In this document: positions 8,867 through 19,586 of the stretch, one piece after another
How the letters are laid out: every line of letters starts with the position of its first letter
Numbering within the stretch: the first letter of the stretch is position 1
Origin: Anaeramoeba ignava
Lineage: Eukaryota > Metamonada > Anaeramoebidae
Direction: 5' to 3'
Assembly (NCBI GenBank): GCA_028826165.1
Contig: JAPDFW010000070.1
Location: 1,371,501-1,435,500 of the forward strand
DNA length: 64,000 nucleotides
The notes under the pieces: generated by a model
What the model saw: the letters and a program-made list of their open reading frames with translations, nothing else
Database searches by the model: none
Told to the model about the DNA's origin: nothing
Program-made: the position numbers and the translations under genes

Positions 8867-11786
8867 TCATTTTTGATTTGGAAATCGATTTGAATTCTTT
8901 TTTTTGTTTTTTCTTATTTTCATAAATGATAATCCAAAAATAAAAAGGAAAGCTAACCATCCAAACTTATCCATTCTGTAAAGCATAATCAAAAAGAAAA
9001 TTGTTGAAAAAATTGACCTAAAAAAAAAGAATAAAGCAAAAAAAATATAAGAATTTATTTTTGATAAAAAATTAGTTAAAGATTTCAATTGAAAAAATTA
9101 CATCCAATCAAGACCTCCTTCTTTATTATGAATAGTTAATTTTATTGAAGATAATAAATCAGAGAAAGAATTTGGAAATTCGATTGAGAGAATTATTGCT
9201 TCTAATTTATTTTGTTCTGCTTCTCTTGAAGAAATAGTATGTACAAAATGACGTGAATATTTTCGTGTTAAAATTGAAGAATCATTTTGTAATGAATCTG
9301 ATTCTGAATCTGAATCTGATTCTGAATCTGTATTTGTAGTTGACTCTGATTCTGTATCTGTATCTGTATCTATATTTGTATAAGATTCATCTTCTCCACT
9401 ATCTTCACTATCTTGATTTTCTTGATTTTCTTGATTTTCTTGATTTTCTTGATTTTCTTGATTTTCTCCACTATCTTCAGTATCTCTTGAAGTTTCACTT
9501 TCTTCGTTAAGTTTTTCTTCAATTTCTTTTAATTTTAATTTTGATTTTGATTTTGATTTTGATTTTAATTTTAAATTTTAATTTTAATTTTAATTTTAAT
9601 TTTAATTTTAAATTTAATTTTAATTTTAATTTTAATTTAAATTAATTTTAATTTTAATTTTAATTTTAATTTTAATTTTAATTTTAATTTTAATTTTAAT
9701 TTTAATTTTAATTTTAATTTTAATTTTAATTTTAATTTTAATTTTAATTTAAATTTTAATTTTAATTTTAATTTTTAATTTTAATTTTAGAATACTTTTT
9801 GATTTTGTTTTAGAAGGTTTTAGATGTTTTGAATTATCCATTGATGACTTAGAAGTGAGAATCGAATCATTTTTCTGGTTTTCTTCTTGATTTTTTGAGT
9901 CATTTACAACAGTATTTTTTTCTTCTTTTCTTGGATCAACAATAACAGTATTTGATTCTTCTTTTCTTGGATCAATAATAATAGTATTTGATTCTTCTTT
10001 TCTTGGATCAATAATAATTGTATTTGATTCTTCTTTTCTTGGATCAGTTATAACAGTTTCTTTTTGTTCATTTGGAATTTTCTTAATTGTATCTGATTCT
10101 TTTGTATCCAATTTAGGTATTATTTCTTTATCCAATTCGGTTTTATTTTGTAATAATCCCATTTTTATTAGTTTTGCTTCCTTTTGTCTTTTGATTTCAT
10201 CTTTTACTTCTCTTACTAACATCGGTATCGTTTTGGGATTAATTTTCTTTTGTATAAATGGATGTTTTTTTAAATCATCAATTGATGCTCGTTTTTCTGG
10301 ATCTTTTACTAAACATTTTTTAAGGAAATCTTGAAATTCTTCTGAATATTTTTGTGGAAATTGAACTGATGGTGGATCTGCAGATGGAATAACATTTAAA
10401 ACCTAAAATAAATATTTAAATAAAATAAATATTAAATTAAATATTAAAATAAATATTAAAATAGATATTAAAATAAATATTAAAATAAATATTAAATTAA
10501 ATATTAATATAAATATTAAAATAAATATTAAAATAAATATTAATATAAATATTAAAATAAATATTAAAATAAATATTAAAAAAAATATTGAAATAAATAT
10601 TAAATTAAATATTAAAAAAAATATTAAAATAAATATTAATATAAATATTCAAATAAATATTAAAATAAATATTAAAATAAATATAAAAATAAATATTAAA
10701 AAATTAAATATTAAATATAAAATAAATATTAAATTAAATATAAAAATAAAATAAATTAAAAATAAAAAATTAAATAAAATAAATATTAAAATAAATATTA
10801 AAATAAATATTAAAATAAATATTAAATATAAATATTAAATTAAATATTAAAATAAATATTAAAATAAATATTAAATTAAATATTAATATAAATTACAGTC
10901 ATGCTTGGCTTATTAAAATAAGGAGGTTTTTTTTCAACAAATTCAATAGCAGTAATACCAAGTGACCAAACATCAACTTTTGCATCATAAGGTTTAGCTT
11001 GAATTAACTCTGGAGCCATCCAAAAAGCACTTCCAACAAAAGAAACAGTTTGATTAAACTCATCCAATTTTTTAGAAACACCAAAATCACCAAGTTTAAT
11101 TTCACCAGAATCAGTAACAAAAATATTACCAGCTTTAATATCACGATGAAGAATTTTTTGAGAATGAAGATAAGAAAGACCATCAATTGTTGATTTCAAA
11201 ACAGCTTGTGCTTGTTCTTCAGTTAATGGTTTTTTTATTTTTTTCATAATATCATGAATACTTCCTTGTGAACAATATTCCATTATAATCCATATTGATT
11301 CATCTTTTTTCACTGTTCCGTAATAAGATACAATTGTTGGATTTCTACAATCACGAAGAAGATTGATTTCATTTCTTAATTTATCAACCATATCAGATTG
11401 AATTGTCATTTCTTTAATTGCAACTTGTATTTTGGTTACTTTATGTTCTGCATGATATACTCTTCCAAATGCTCCTTGTCCAATAAATCTTTTGATTCGG
11501 AAATTATCAGATGTTTCATTTGTATCAATAAGTAAATCAATTGCTTTTGGAAATTAAAATTAAAATTAAAATTAAAATTGGAATTAAAATTAATTTGGAA
11601 TTTTTTTTAAAAAATACTTTTTTTTAAATTTTCTTCGTTTAAATTGTTTGTTTTTGTTTTTGTTTTTGTTTTTGGTTTTGTTTTTGTTTTTGTTTTTGTT
11701 TTTGTTTTTGAATTTGAATTCGGTTTTGAATTTGAATTCGGTTTTGATTTTGATTTTGATTTTACAACTTTCTTTTGTTCATCCAT
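8867..11786 (-). CDS. STE20/MST-like serine/threonine kinase with hydrophobic C-terminal tail
   Basis: Exons (minus order) are 11786-11618, 11543-10897, 10402-9796, 9516-9102 and 9017-8867, all phase-consistent, about 662 residues. Residues 1-56 are a K/S/N/T low-complexity leader. The kinase domain spans about 76-330: Gly loop GQGAFGRV, VAIKE lysine about 100, HRDIKAGN about 189, DFG about 209, then SFVGSAFWMAPE, the STE20-type activation segment. Next come four ITDPRKEESNT-like 13-residue repeats, an S/D/E/QEN-rich linker, a short conserved-looking region (SREAEQNKLEAIILS...EGGLDW) and two hydrophobic stretches with a basic end. The first three exons are firm. The join to the last two relies on an acceptor at about 9517 inside repeat sequence, so the tail could be a separate gene. 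It resembles the Hippo/MST and GCK groups in the catalytic core; no SARAH domain is visible. Confidence 0.8.
9517..9795 (-). repeat. Kinase intron 3, AATTTT repeat
   Basis: On the minus strand it starts GTATTC after KTKSKS and is an almost perfect array of AAAATT hexamers. The acceptor is ambiguous. ATTGAAG just after the array keeps the frame into KLNEESETSRD. Confidence 0.65.
10403..10896 (-). repeat. Kinase intron 2, TAATATTTATTT repeat
   Basis: Donor GTAATT after KPSMT and acceptor TTTTAG before VLNVIPSADPP, phase 0 on both sides and in the middle of the kinase C-lobe. It is filled with 12-bp TAATATTTATTT units plus variants. Confidence 0.9.
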
Positions 11787-11867
11787 TTATTATTCCAACA
11801 ATTATTATTTTTTTTTTTTTTGGATTTAAGAAAAAAAAAATGAAAAAAAAAAGGAAAAATTTTTACT

Positions 11868-12193
11868 TTTTAATTTTGATTTTGATTTTAATGATTTTGA
11901 TTTTGATTTTAATTTTAATTTTGATTTTAATTTTGATTTTAATTTTGATTTTAATTTTAATTTTGATTTTGATTTTGATTTTGATTTTGATTTTGATTTT
12001 GATTTTGATTTTTGATTTTTGATTTTAATTTTGATTTTGATTTTGATTTTGATTTTGATTTTGATTTTGATTTTGATTTTGATTTTGATTTTGATTTTGA
12101 TTTTGATTTTGATTTTGATTTTAATTTTAATTTTAATTTTAATTTTAATTTTAATTTTGATTTTAATTTTAATTTTGATTTTGATTTTGATTA
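11868..12193. repeat. Intergenic GATTTT/AATTTT hexamer array
   Basis: Lies between the kinase start and the stop of the RCC1-BTB gene, both on minus. A hexamer array (GATTTT with AATTTT) whose edge supplies the last NQNQNQN residues of the RCC1-BTB protein. The apparent ORFs here are repeat shadows. Confidence 0.85.
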
Positions 12194-14001
12194 TTAAATT
12201 TGTTAATTAATAAATCAAATAAATTTGGATTTGTTTGATTTAATTGAAAATAATCAATTCCAGTTTTAATTTCATCAATGATTTCTTGAGTAATTTGAAT
12301 TCCTTTTTTAATTTGATTTGAATAAATCCAATATTCAAATATTTCAAATGATTTATCACTTAATTCACTATAATCTCTAACTTTATTAGATTTATCTTCA
12401 GTTACAGATAAAAACATTCCTCGATATAATTCACTTCTCATTATTAATATTAATTTAGGAAATTTATATTGTTTTTCTTTTCTTTCAATTATAAAATCTT
12501 TTTCATTTTCATTTTCATTTAAATAAATTCTTTTCATTGTTTCTTCAATTTTTTCATTTGAATTTATAATTTCTTTAATTTCAGAATATAATTTTGGATT
12601 TATAATTCTGTTTGAATAAATCATTTCAAATATTTGATTTGATTCTTTAATTGATTTTTTTGAAATAATTTCTTTAAGTTTTTCAATTTGATTTTGATTT
12701 TCATCTTTTAATCTATATTTCAATATTAATTTATGAGCTTCAATTATTTCTCCATTTTTGGTTTTAAATGAAATATTACAAAATTCTTTTCTTCTAAATA
12801 GTTTTATCAAATCTTCTTCAAGATTGGAAAAAGAAGAAAGAAAAGGAGAATAATAAAGAAATGATTTGTTAAATCCACAAGAAATATGATAATTAGAAAT
12901 ATTTTCATTAAATCTTAATTTAGGAAGTTCAATTTGAATTGGAATTTTTTGATCATCTGTATCTCCATTTCCTAATTGACCATATTCATTATGTCCAAAT
13001 CCTAAAAGTTTTCCTTTAGTGGTTAAAATCAAAATATGAGAATCTCCAACAGAAAAATCAAGAATAATATCATCATTTTCAAATAAAGATGATTTGATTT
13101 CAGTAAATTCATAAGTATGTTGATTTTTGCCAAGTCCATTATATCCATAATTTCCACATGAATAAAGTTTTCTTTTTGGATTTTCATTTTCATTTTCATC
13201 TTCTATTAGAATTATTGAGTAAGCAATTCCACATTGAATATCAATTATTCTGCCTTTTGGAATATTTTGGATTTTGGTTAATTTTTGGATTATTTGTTCA
13301 TGTCTTGATTTTCCTAATCCAAGTTGACCATATATATTAGAGCCGCATCCAAATAATTCTTGATTTGAATTTAAAATAAAAGTAGAACTTGAAGAATTTC
13401 CTGAAAATATTTTAGAAACATTTTTCATCATTAAAATTGGTTTTTCTGTTTGTTTAAGTGTTTCAGAATCAAAACCAAGTTGACCATCATAATTAGAACC
13501 AATTCCATAAACATTTTGATTTGAAGTTAATAAGTAAATTGAATATCTTCCAGAAACAATATCTTCAATTATTCTATCATTTTTATCTTCAATTAATGAT
13601 GAAATATTGATAAATTCATTTGGATTATTTGGATTAATTCCTTTGGCAAATACATTTCCTTTTATTGTTAAAATAGCTTCATTTGAAAAACCAACAGATA
13701 CTTTTTGAATATTTTCTTCAATTTGGATTTTTGAAGGATTTTGTTTTGAATCTTCTTCATTTAAATATTCTATTGCTTTTCCATTTTTAAAAAGGAAAAT
13801 TGTTGAAAAAAAGCTTGTTGAAATTTGTTTAATTTGTTTTTCATTTTCATTTTCATTTTCATTTTCATTTTCATTTTCATTTTCATTTTCATTTTCATTT
13901 TCAAATTTAAATTTAAATTGAATTGGTTTTGTTATTGAATATGTTTCATTTTTGAAAAGAATTGGTTCTTCATTTGAACCAAAAAATAAAATCTCATTCA
14001 T
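12169..14001 (-). CDS. RCC1-repeat and BTB domain protein
   Basis: Single exon, about 610 residues from MNEILFFGSNEEP. An ATG 13 codons upstream is in frame but adds only a Phe-rich stretch. The first about 370 residues carry RCC1 beta-propeller repeats recognisable by their signature: YGIGSNYDGQLGF, FGCGSNIYGQLGLG, YSCGNYGYNGLG and LGFGHNEYGQLGNGD. A BTB/POZ-like part follows, seen as FCNISFKTKNGEIIEAHKLIL. A second similar stretch, DFIIERKEKQYKFPKLILIMRSELYRGMF, precedes a C-terminal region with FEIFEYWIYS. Such proteins often act as cullin-3 substrate adaptors or small-GTPase-linked factors; the role here is inferred. A (EN)n tract near the N-terminus is coded by a TTTTCA hexamer array (about 13838-13906). 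This fusion is very abundant in Anaeramoeba-type genomes, to my knowledge. Confidence 0.88.
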   Translation of the reverse strand: MNEILFFGSNEEPILFKNETYSITKPIQFKFKFENENENENENENENENENENEKQIKQISTSFFSTIFLFKNGKAIEYLNEEDSKQNPSKIQIEENIQKVSVGFSNEAILTIKGNVFAKGINPNNPNEFINISSLIEDKNDRIIEDIVSGRYSIYLLTSNQNVYGIGSNYDGQLGFDSETLKQTEKPILMMKNVSKIFSGNSSSSTFILNSNQELFGCGSNIYGQLGLGKSRHEQIIQKLTKIQNIPKGRIIDIQCGIAYSIILIEDENENENPKRKLYSCGNYGYNGLGKNQHTYEFTEIKSSLFENDDIILDFSVGDSHILILTTKGKLLGFGHNEYGQLGNGDTDDQKIPIQIELPKLRFNENISNYHISCGFNKSFLYYSPFLSSFSNLEEDLIKLFRRKEFCNISFKTKNGEIIEAHKLILKYRLKDENQNQIEKLKEIISKKSIKESNQIFEMIYSNRIINPKLYSEIKEIINSNEKIEETMKRIYLNENENEKDFIIERKEKQYKFPKLILIMRSELYRGMFLSVTEDKSNKVRDYSELSDKSFEIFEYWIYSNQIKKGIQITQEIIDEIKTGIDYFQLNQTNPNLFDLLINKFNNQNQNQN

Positions 14002-14181
14002 TTTTTGAAAAGAAAAAAATGAAAAAAAAAATAAATTCAAAATTTGATTTTTTTTTTATTTTTAATTTTGATTTTTAATTTGAAAAAGAATTGAAAAAGA
14101 AAAAGTCAAAAAAAAAATCGGAAAATTTCTTTTTTTTTTGATTTTGATTTTGATTTTGATTTTGATTTTGATTTCTCCAAT

Positions 14182-14508
14182 TTAACTTCTTTTTTGAGCA
14201 TGTTGAGTCAAAGCATGATTGCCTTTCAAATCACGGAAAACAACGAATTCATGTTCTTGTTCATTTCCATAAACATCAGTTCCTTTAATTTGAAATTTAT
14301 AATTTGTTCCGGCAACAACTTGTCTGTAAACTTTAATTACTTCAACTATTTGGAATCTAACATTTGCTTGTTTAGAAACCTCTGAAAGACCAAATTCATA
14401 CGCAATATTAATTGGTTCATCAAAATCTTGAACTTCCGACCAGCCACCAGCTAATTGGGAATTAATAGAACAGAAAAAGAAAAGAAATAAAATGAATAAA
14501 AATTTCAT
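14182..14508 (-). CDS. Secreted cystatin-type cysteine protease inhibitor
   Basis: 108 residues, one exon. It starts with a clear signal peptide (MKFLFILFLFFFCSINS) and probable cleavage before QLAGGWSEV. The cystatin signature is present: an N-terminal Gly pair (AGGWS), a long helix region (PINIAYEFGLSEVSK) and the first hairpin QVVAG within YRQVVAGTNYKFQIKG. The usual Pro-Trp second hairpin is not obvious (VFRDLKGNHALTQH). Cystatins block papain-family proteases by wedging these loops into the active site. With a signal peptide it should act in lysosomal, phagosomal or extracellular space. Its length is typical for a single cystatin domain. Confidence 0.92.
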   Translation of the reverse strand: MKFLFILFLFFFCSINSQLAGGWSEVQDFDEPINIAYEFGLSEVSKQANVRFQIVEVIKVYRQVVAGTNYKFQIKGTDVYGNEQEHEFVVFRDLKGNHALTQHAQKRS

Positions 14509-14667
14509 TTTTAAAAAAAGAGAAATGAATAAAAAAATGAAAAATAAAAAATTAAAATAAAAAATATTTTCTCCTTTTGTTTTTTTATTTTTTCTTCTTT
14601 TTTTTTTTTAATTTTTTTTAATTTTTTTCCTTTTCATTTTTTTTCATTGTTTTTCATTGTTTTTTAA

Positions 14668-15534
14668 ATGATTAATTCTGTTAATCGTTTTTTAAGTGAA
14701 CTTCTATCTCAAAATTCCCAATTAGAAAATGAACTCCAACAAAAAAAATCACAATTTTTAAAACTTGAAACAAAAAATAAAAAACAAGAAGAAGAACTGT
14801 CAAAATTAGTAAGTCAAGACAGTTCTCAAACAACTAAGGATTTAATTGCAGAAACCAAAGAAATCGAAGAGAATTATCAAAAATCACAAAAACAAATTTC
14901 AAAACTTGAAGAAGAAATTGAAAAAATGAATTTACAAAATAAAACGCTTTCTGAAGATTTAGAAAAAAAAAGCCAATTATATTCTCAACTTCAAAAAGAA
15001 AACTCTTCAATAGAAGATTTTTTTGAAATGAATGAAAAATTACAAAGTCAAATTTCAACGGAAAAACAATTAAGTCTTCTTAACGCACAAAAAATAAAAG
15101 AAAAAACGGAAAAAAAGCAAAAAATCGAAAATCAAGTTGAAGAGATACAGAAAAAAATTCAGCAAGTAAAAGAACAACTTGAGCAAAAGAACCTTCAAGA
15201 AAAAGAAAATTTGAAAAATGTTTTGCAACTTTTTGACGAACTTGTTATTCAAGAAGATTCTTTAACGTCAAAATTAACTAATTTTCATCATCACCAACTT
15301 ACTCTCAAACAAATTGAAATGCTGCTTGTCAAAAAATCCCAAATTGATAAGTTAGATAAATCTGAATCTTCTTCTTTAGGATCTCTTATTGCCGAAATTA
15401 ATCGGTTAAAAGGTGAAAATGTTGTCTCTTCTTTGGAAAATGGTTCTTTTCTTGAAAATAAAAATTCTATCGATCAAATTAAATCTTCAATTTCAAAAAT
15501 TCAACAAGAAATTAATCAAAATTTGCAAAAGTGA
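14668..15534 (+). CDS. Coiled-coil protein, unknown family
   Basis: 288 residues, intronless, starting MINSVNRFLSELLSQNS. It is almost continuously E/K/Q/L heptad-like sequence from about residue 10 to 230, with a slightly less charged end (SSSLGSLIAEINRLKGENVV). No catalytic motif is visible. Size and all-helical composition would suit a subunit of a kinetochore, spindle, flagellar or Golgi tether complex, but I cannot tell which. It is divergent from the cystatin gene, sharing the 14509-14667 gap, which contains a TTTTCTCCTTTT element. Confidence 0.8.
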   Translation: MINSVNRFLSELLSQNSQLENELQQKKSQFLKLETKNKKQEEELSKLVSQDSSQTTKDLIAETKEIEENYQKSQKQISKLEEEIEKMNLQNKTLSEDLEKKSQLYSQLQKENSSIEDFFEMNEKLQSQISTEKQLSLLNAQKIKEKTEKKQKIENQVEEIQKKIQQVKEQLEQKNLQEKENLKNVLQLFDELVIQEDSLTSKLTNFHHHQLTLKQIEMLLVKKSQIDKLDKSESSSLGSLIAEINRLKGENVVSSLENGSFLENKNSIDQIKSSISKIQQEINQNLQK

Positions 15535-15701
15535 TCCATTTTTTCTTTTCTTTTTTCTTTTTTCTTTTCTCAAACATTTTTTTCTACAAAATAATAAAAA
15601 ATTGGATTTGAAAAAAATTTAATTTATTCCTTTTTAATTTTATTTGAATTTTATAATTTTTCGTTTAAAAAGAAAGAAGGAAAGAAAGAAAAGTTTTTTT
15701 T

Positions 15702-17364
15702 CTAATCATAATAACGAGGATCAACATTTGGATCATTTTCAACAAAATATTCTTCTTCTGTAAATCCAATGTTTTCTAAATTATTTGATTCTAATTTTGA
15801 ATTTGAATTTTGAATTTGAATTTAAATTTGAATTTTTTTTAATAGGAGTAGAATTTGTTCCAACATTCCAAATCCAAACTTTTTGCGGTTCATTGTTAAC
15901 AACACGAATTTCTTCCAAAATTCTTTGGTCTTGTGAGATGATTTTTTCAACGTAAAACCATAATTCAGAACTAATTTTCGATCTAGAATCAATTTGGGTT
16001 TGTTTTATTGTATCAACTACAACAAAAGGACGGACTTGTGAATCCACTTGCGCCTTGAAATATTCATGATACAATATGGTTGCGATATCTTTTGCAATGA
16101 TATTGGCTTCTTTGTGGAAGGTTTTGTTGATCTTTCTCCTTGTCAAGATTATCATCACAATCGAAATCAAAATGATTATGAAAATTATTATCAACTTATT
16201 ATTCCATATTAAATTCTGAAATCGGCATAAATTAAAGTAGGGAACTTTCGGGCGATATATCAAAAATTCCATTTCGTCACGACTTCCTGTTTCTTGTCTC
16301 GTTATTTCTTTAATTCTTCTTAAAGCACTTATAAATGCTTCCTCTGTGAAATTTTTTTTTATTGCAATATTCTCCTTTAAATAAAATGCATTTATTAATT
16401 TTGGTTGGAAATTGCATTCTAATAGTTTTGTGGGATATTCTTTTTTGAGAAATTTTTCAATTTCGTGTTGAATTTGCCGATTTAATTCATAATCTAATTC
16501 GCATCGATCTTCAATTTGTAAATATCCAGTCTTACAAGTTAATTTTGATTTAAAACAAATTCCATTTTCAGGACAAGCTATACATTTACGTTTTTGAGAT
16601 TTTGGATCGATTCCAGTGTCACAAAAGGGAGTTTTGATAAAGTATTTTTTATAGAGATAATAAACTAAAAATGTGAAAAATATTGTGATCAGAATTGATT
16701 TTACATTTGATTGAAAAAAATCAACAATTTCATTTGTTTGTTGTTTTTTTTTGCTTTTTATTTTTGAGATTGATTGTCTATTGGCACTCTTTAGTGGGTA
16801 TTTGTTTACAAATTGATTTTGATTTTGATTTAAATTTTGAAATTGATTTTGATTTAAATTTTGAAATTGATTTTGATTTTGATTTAAATTTTGTTTTAAA
16901 TTTAAATTTTGATTTAGATTTAAATTTTGATTTCGATTTAAATTTTGATTTTTGAATTGTGAGTAATTCAAAGCAAGTTGTGGTTGTGTTGAAATAAGTC
17001 TTTGCTGTGAATTTCTTTGCAGTTTTTGCTGAAAATTGTTGTTGCTTTTTTGTATGTAATTTGGAGTTGTTTTTTTTTTAATTCGAAGTGGATCTGGTTC
17101 AGTTGATTGATTTTCTGGAATATTTTTATTAAATTGTTGCAGAAAAATATTTGTGTTTCGATTATTTGAAATTGTTTTTTGTGTCTTTTTTGGTTGTTGA
17201 GTTTTTGAAATGTAGGGATGATTTAATAAAGGAAATGAATTATCATCAGAATCAGAATCAAAATTATTGTTATTATTATTATTGTTATTGTTATTATTGT
17301 TATTTTGAAAATAATTAACGTTTGTTATTGGAGATTTTCTCCCACTTTTTCTTTTATTACTCAT
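15702..17364 (-). CDS. MAN1/Src1-type inner nuclear membrane protein
   Basis: Single exon, about 527 residues to a stop at 15781. The N-terminal about 215 residues are disordered, N/Q/K-rich with basic patches (MSNKRKSGRKSP) and a poly-Asn run. A hydrophobic segment, SILITIFFTFLVYYLYKKYF, precedes a Cys-rich lumenal stretch: FCDTG, CIACPENGICF, CKTGY. A helical region and a second membrane segment (LIIIFIIILISIVMIIL) follow. The last about 110 residues match the MAN1/Src1 C-terminal (MSC) winged-helix domain: FHKEANIIAKDIATILYHEYF, then SELWFYVEKIISQDQRI and PQKVWIW. I see no LEM motif at the N-terminus. In a ttcaaa repeat just before the stop, one fewer A would continue the frame through SNNLENIGFTEEEYFVENDPN to a TAG at 15702, so the annotated end is probably a slip. 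Confidence 0.82.
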
Positions 17365-17584
17365 TTTATAATTTTTAAATTAAATTTTTTCTTTCTTTCT
17401 TTTACAAAAAAATGAAAAAATGAAAAAATGAAAAAATGAAAAAATGAAAAATAATTTTTTCCGAATTCAAGCAAAATTTTATTCTTGATTTTTTTTTTAA
17501 AAAATGAAAAAAAGAAAGAATGAAGAATGAAGAATAAAAAAAAAAGGTAATAGATATTCATTTTTCATTTAAATGGAGTTTTCT

Positions 17585-19200
17585 TTATGCTATGCTTACT
17601 ATTGCTTGAATCATTGAACAACAACAACATATTCCCATAATTACCATAAAAGCTATTCCTCCTCCTGTAATAGATGGAAGGTCATATAAAACATCTCCAT
17701 AATTTTTCTTATTGTAATAACATTTATGATATTGGGGTGGTGTTGCATCTCCCTATTATAAAAATATTAAATTTTTGAATTAATTTTTATATTTATATTT
17801 ATATTTATATTTATATTTATATTTATAATTATATTTATATTTAAATTTATATTTATATTTATATTTATATTTATATTTATATTTATATTTATATTTATAT
17901 TTATATTTATATTTATATTTATATTTATATTTATATTTATATTTATATTTCTATTTATATTTCTATTTATATTTATATTTTATATTTATATTTATATTTT
18001 ATATTTATATTTATATTTATATTTATATTTATATTTAAATTTATATTTATATTTATATTTATATTTATATTTTATTTTTATATTTATTTATATTATATTT
18101 ATATTTTTATATTTATATTTTCTATTTTATATTTATATTTATATTTATATTTATATTTATATTTATATTTATATTTATATTTTATATTTATATTTATATT
18201 TATTTTCATTTCTATTTCTATTTCTATTTCTATTTTATTTCTATTTTCTATTTCTATTTCTGTTTATTTCTATATTTATATTTATATTTATTTAGATTTT
18301 ATATTTATGTTTATGTTTATATTTTAGTATTTATATTTATATTTATATTTATATTTATATTTATATTTATATTTTATATTTATTTTATTATTTTATATTT
18401 ATATTTATATTTATATTTATATTTTATATTTTTATTTTTTTATTTATTTTATATTTATATTTATATTTATATTTTATATTTTATTTTTATTTTATATTTC
18501 TATATTTTATTTTTATTTATATTTATATTTTATTTATTTTATTATTTATATTTATATTTATATTTATATTTATATTTATATTTATATTTATATTTATATT
18601 TATATTTATATTTATATTTATATTTATATTTATATTTATATTTCTATCTATATTTATATTTATTTTTATATTTATATTTATATTTATATTTATATTGATA
18701 TTTCTATTTATATTTCTAAATCTGAATAAAAATTTTGTTTTACAGAAGCAATTTTTTCAAAAAGTTTTTCAGCATCACTTAAATCACTTGAAGGTCTATC
18801 ATAACTTTTATCTAAATTAATATCTAAATTAATACCATCTGGACGATAATAAAAATCAACCTTTTTATTATTTTTATTATTTTATTATTTTAATTATTTT
18901 TGTTATTTTAATTATTTCAATTTTTGTTATTTTAATTAAAAAAAATAAACAAATTTACTGAATATTTACTCGACGTCCTGCTAACAGAAGTTATTGTACA
19001 TGTGGAATCCGATTTCTTTCTTTTTACTGCTGGTACAATTCCAAAGAAAACAACCTGAAAATAATAAGCAAAATAAAAATAAAATTTTTTTATTATTTTT
19101 CTCTTATTTTCTTTTTAGATTTGCTTTTTTTTTCCCTTACAACTAAAATGAAACCAATTAAAAGAACCCAAAATCGACAACAAGCTCCAACTTTTGACAT
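17585..19200 (-). CDS. Small two-transmembrane protein, four exons
   Basis: Exons 19200-19141, 19054-18959, 18860-18744 and 17752-17585 join at phase 0 throughout and give 146 residues. The layout is an N-terminal membrane span ([20 protein letters not shown]), a hydrophilic loop of about 80 residues with Cys at SDSTCTIT and HKCYYN and the stretch VDFYYRPDG, and a C-terminal span with a Cys cluster ([17 protein letters not shown]). A two-TM hairpin with a Cys-containing outer loop is the topology of several ion-channel accessory subunits and of small tetraspan-like proteins, but sequence similarity is not evident. The fourth exon follows a 990-bp repeat intron. Confidence 0.75.
17753..18743 (-). 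repeat. Intron of TTATAT hexamers
   Basis: On the minus strand it starts GTAAAAC and ends AATAG. On plus it is a TATATT/TTTATA array with drifting TTTCTA variants (about 18200-18260). It splits a tiny gene of which it makes up well over half. Confidence 0.9.
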
Positions 19201-19586
19201 AAAAATTAATCAAGAAAAAAACAGAATCAAATAAAAAATTAATAAAAAATTAATAAAAAAAAAATGAAAAATTAAAAATCAAAAAAATAATTAAAAAGAA
19301 AAAAAAAAAAGGAGAAAACATTTTAAAATAAAATAAATAAAGCAAATAAAATCAGAATTTAATTTCAAATGTTTTTTCATTTTATTTTTCAAATTTTTTT
19401 TTCATTTTTTTTTCATTTTTTTTCATTTTCTTCTTTTATTTTTCTTCTTTTATTTTTTAACATTCAAAACAAATTGCACAATTCTTTTTAAAAATTTTGC
19501 TTTTTTTTTCATTTCAAAAAATCAAAAAAAATTTTTACACATTAATACAAAAATAAAGCAAATATAAAGAAAATAAATATAAAAAA
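19201..19586. other. Divergent promoter region of the two-TM gene and TOR
   Basis: A/T-rich with poly-A and poly-T runs and TTTTTTCATTTTT repeats. AAAGCAAA-like elements occur at about 19337 and 19556, the latter about 30 bp before the TOR start, and a GGAGAAAA element (CTCC on the other strand) at about 19310. Confidence 0.4.

Noticed and set aside
8867-9088. Separate short membrane protein starting at 9088
   Set aside because: Its first 25 residues come from a phase-consistent intron (9018-9101). The rest reads on from the upstream exon.
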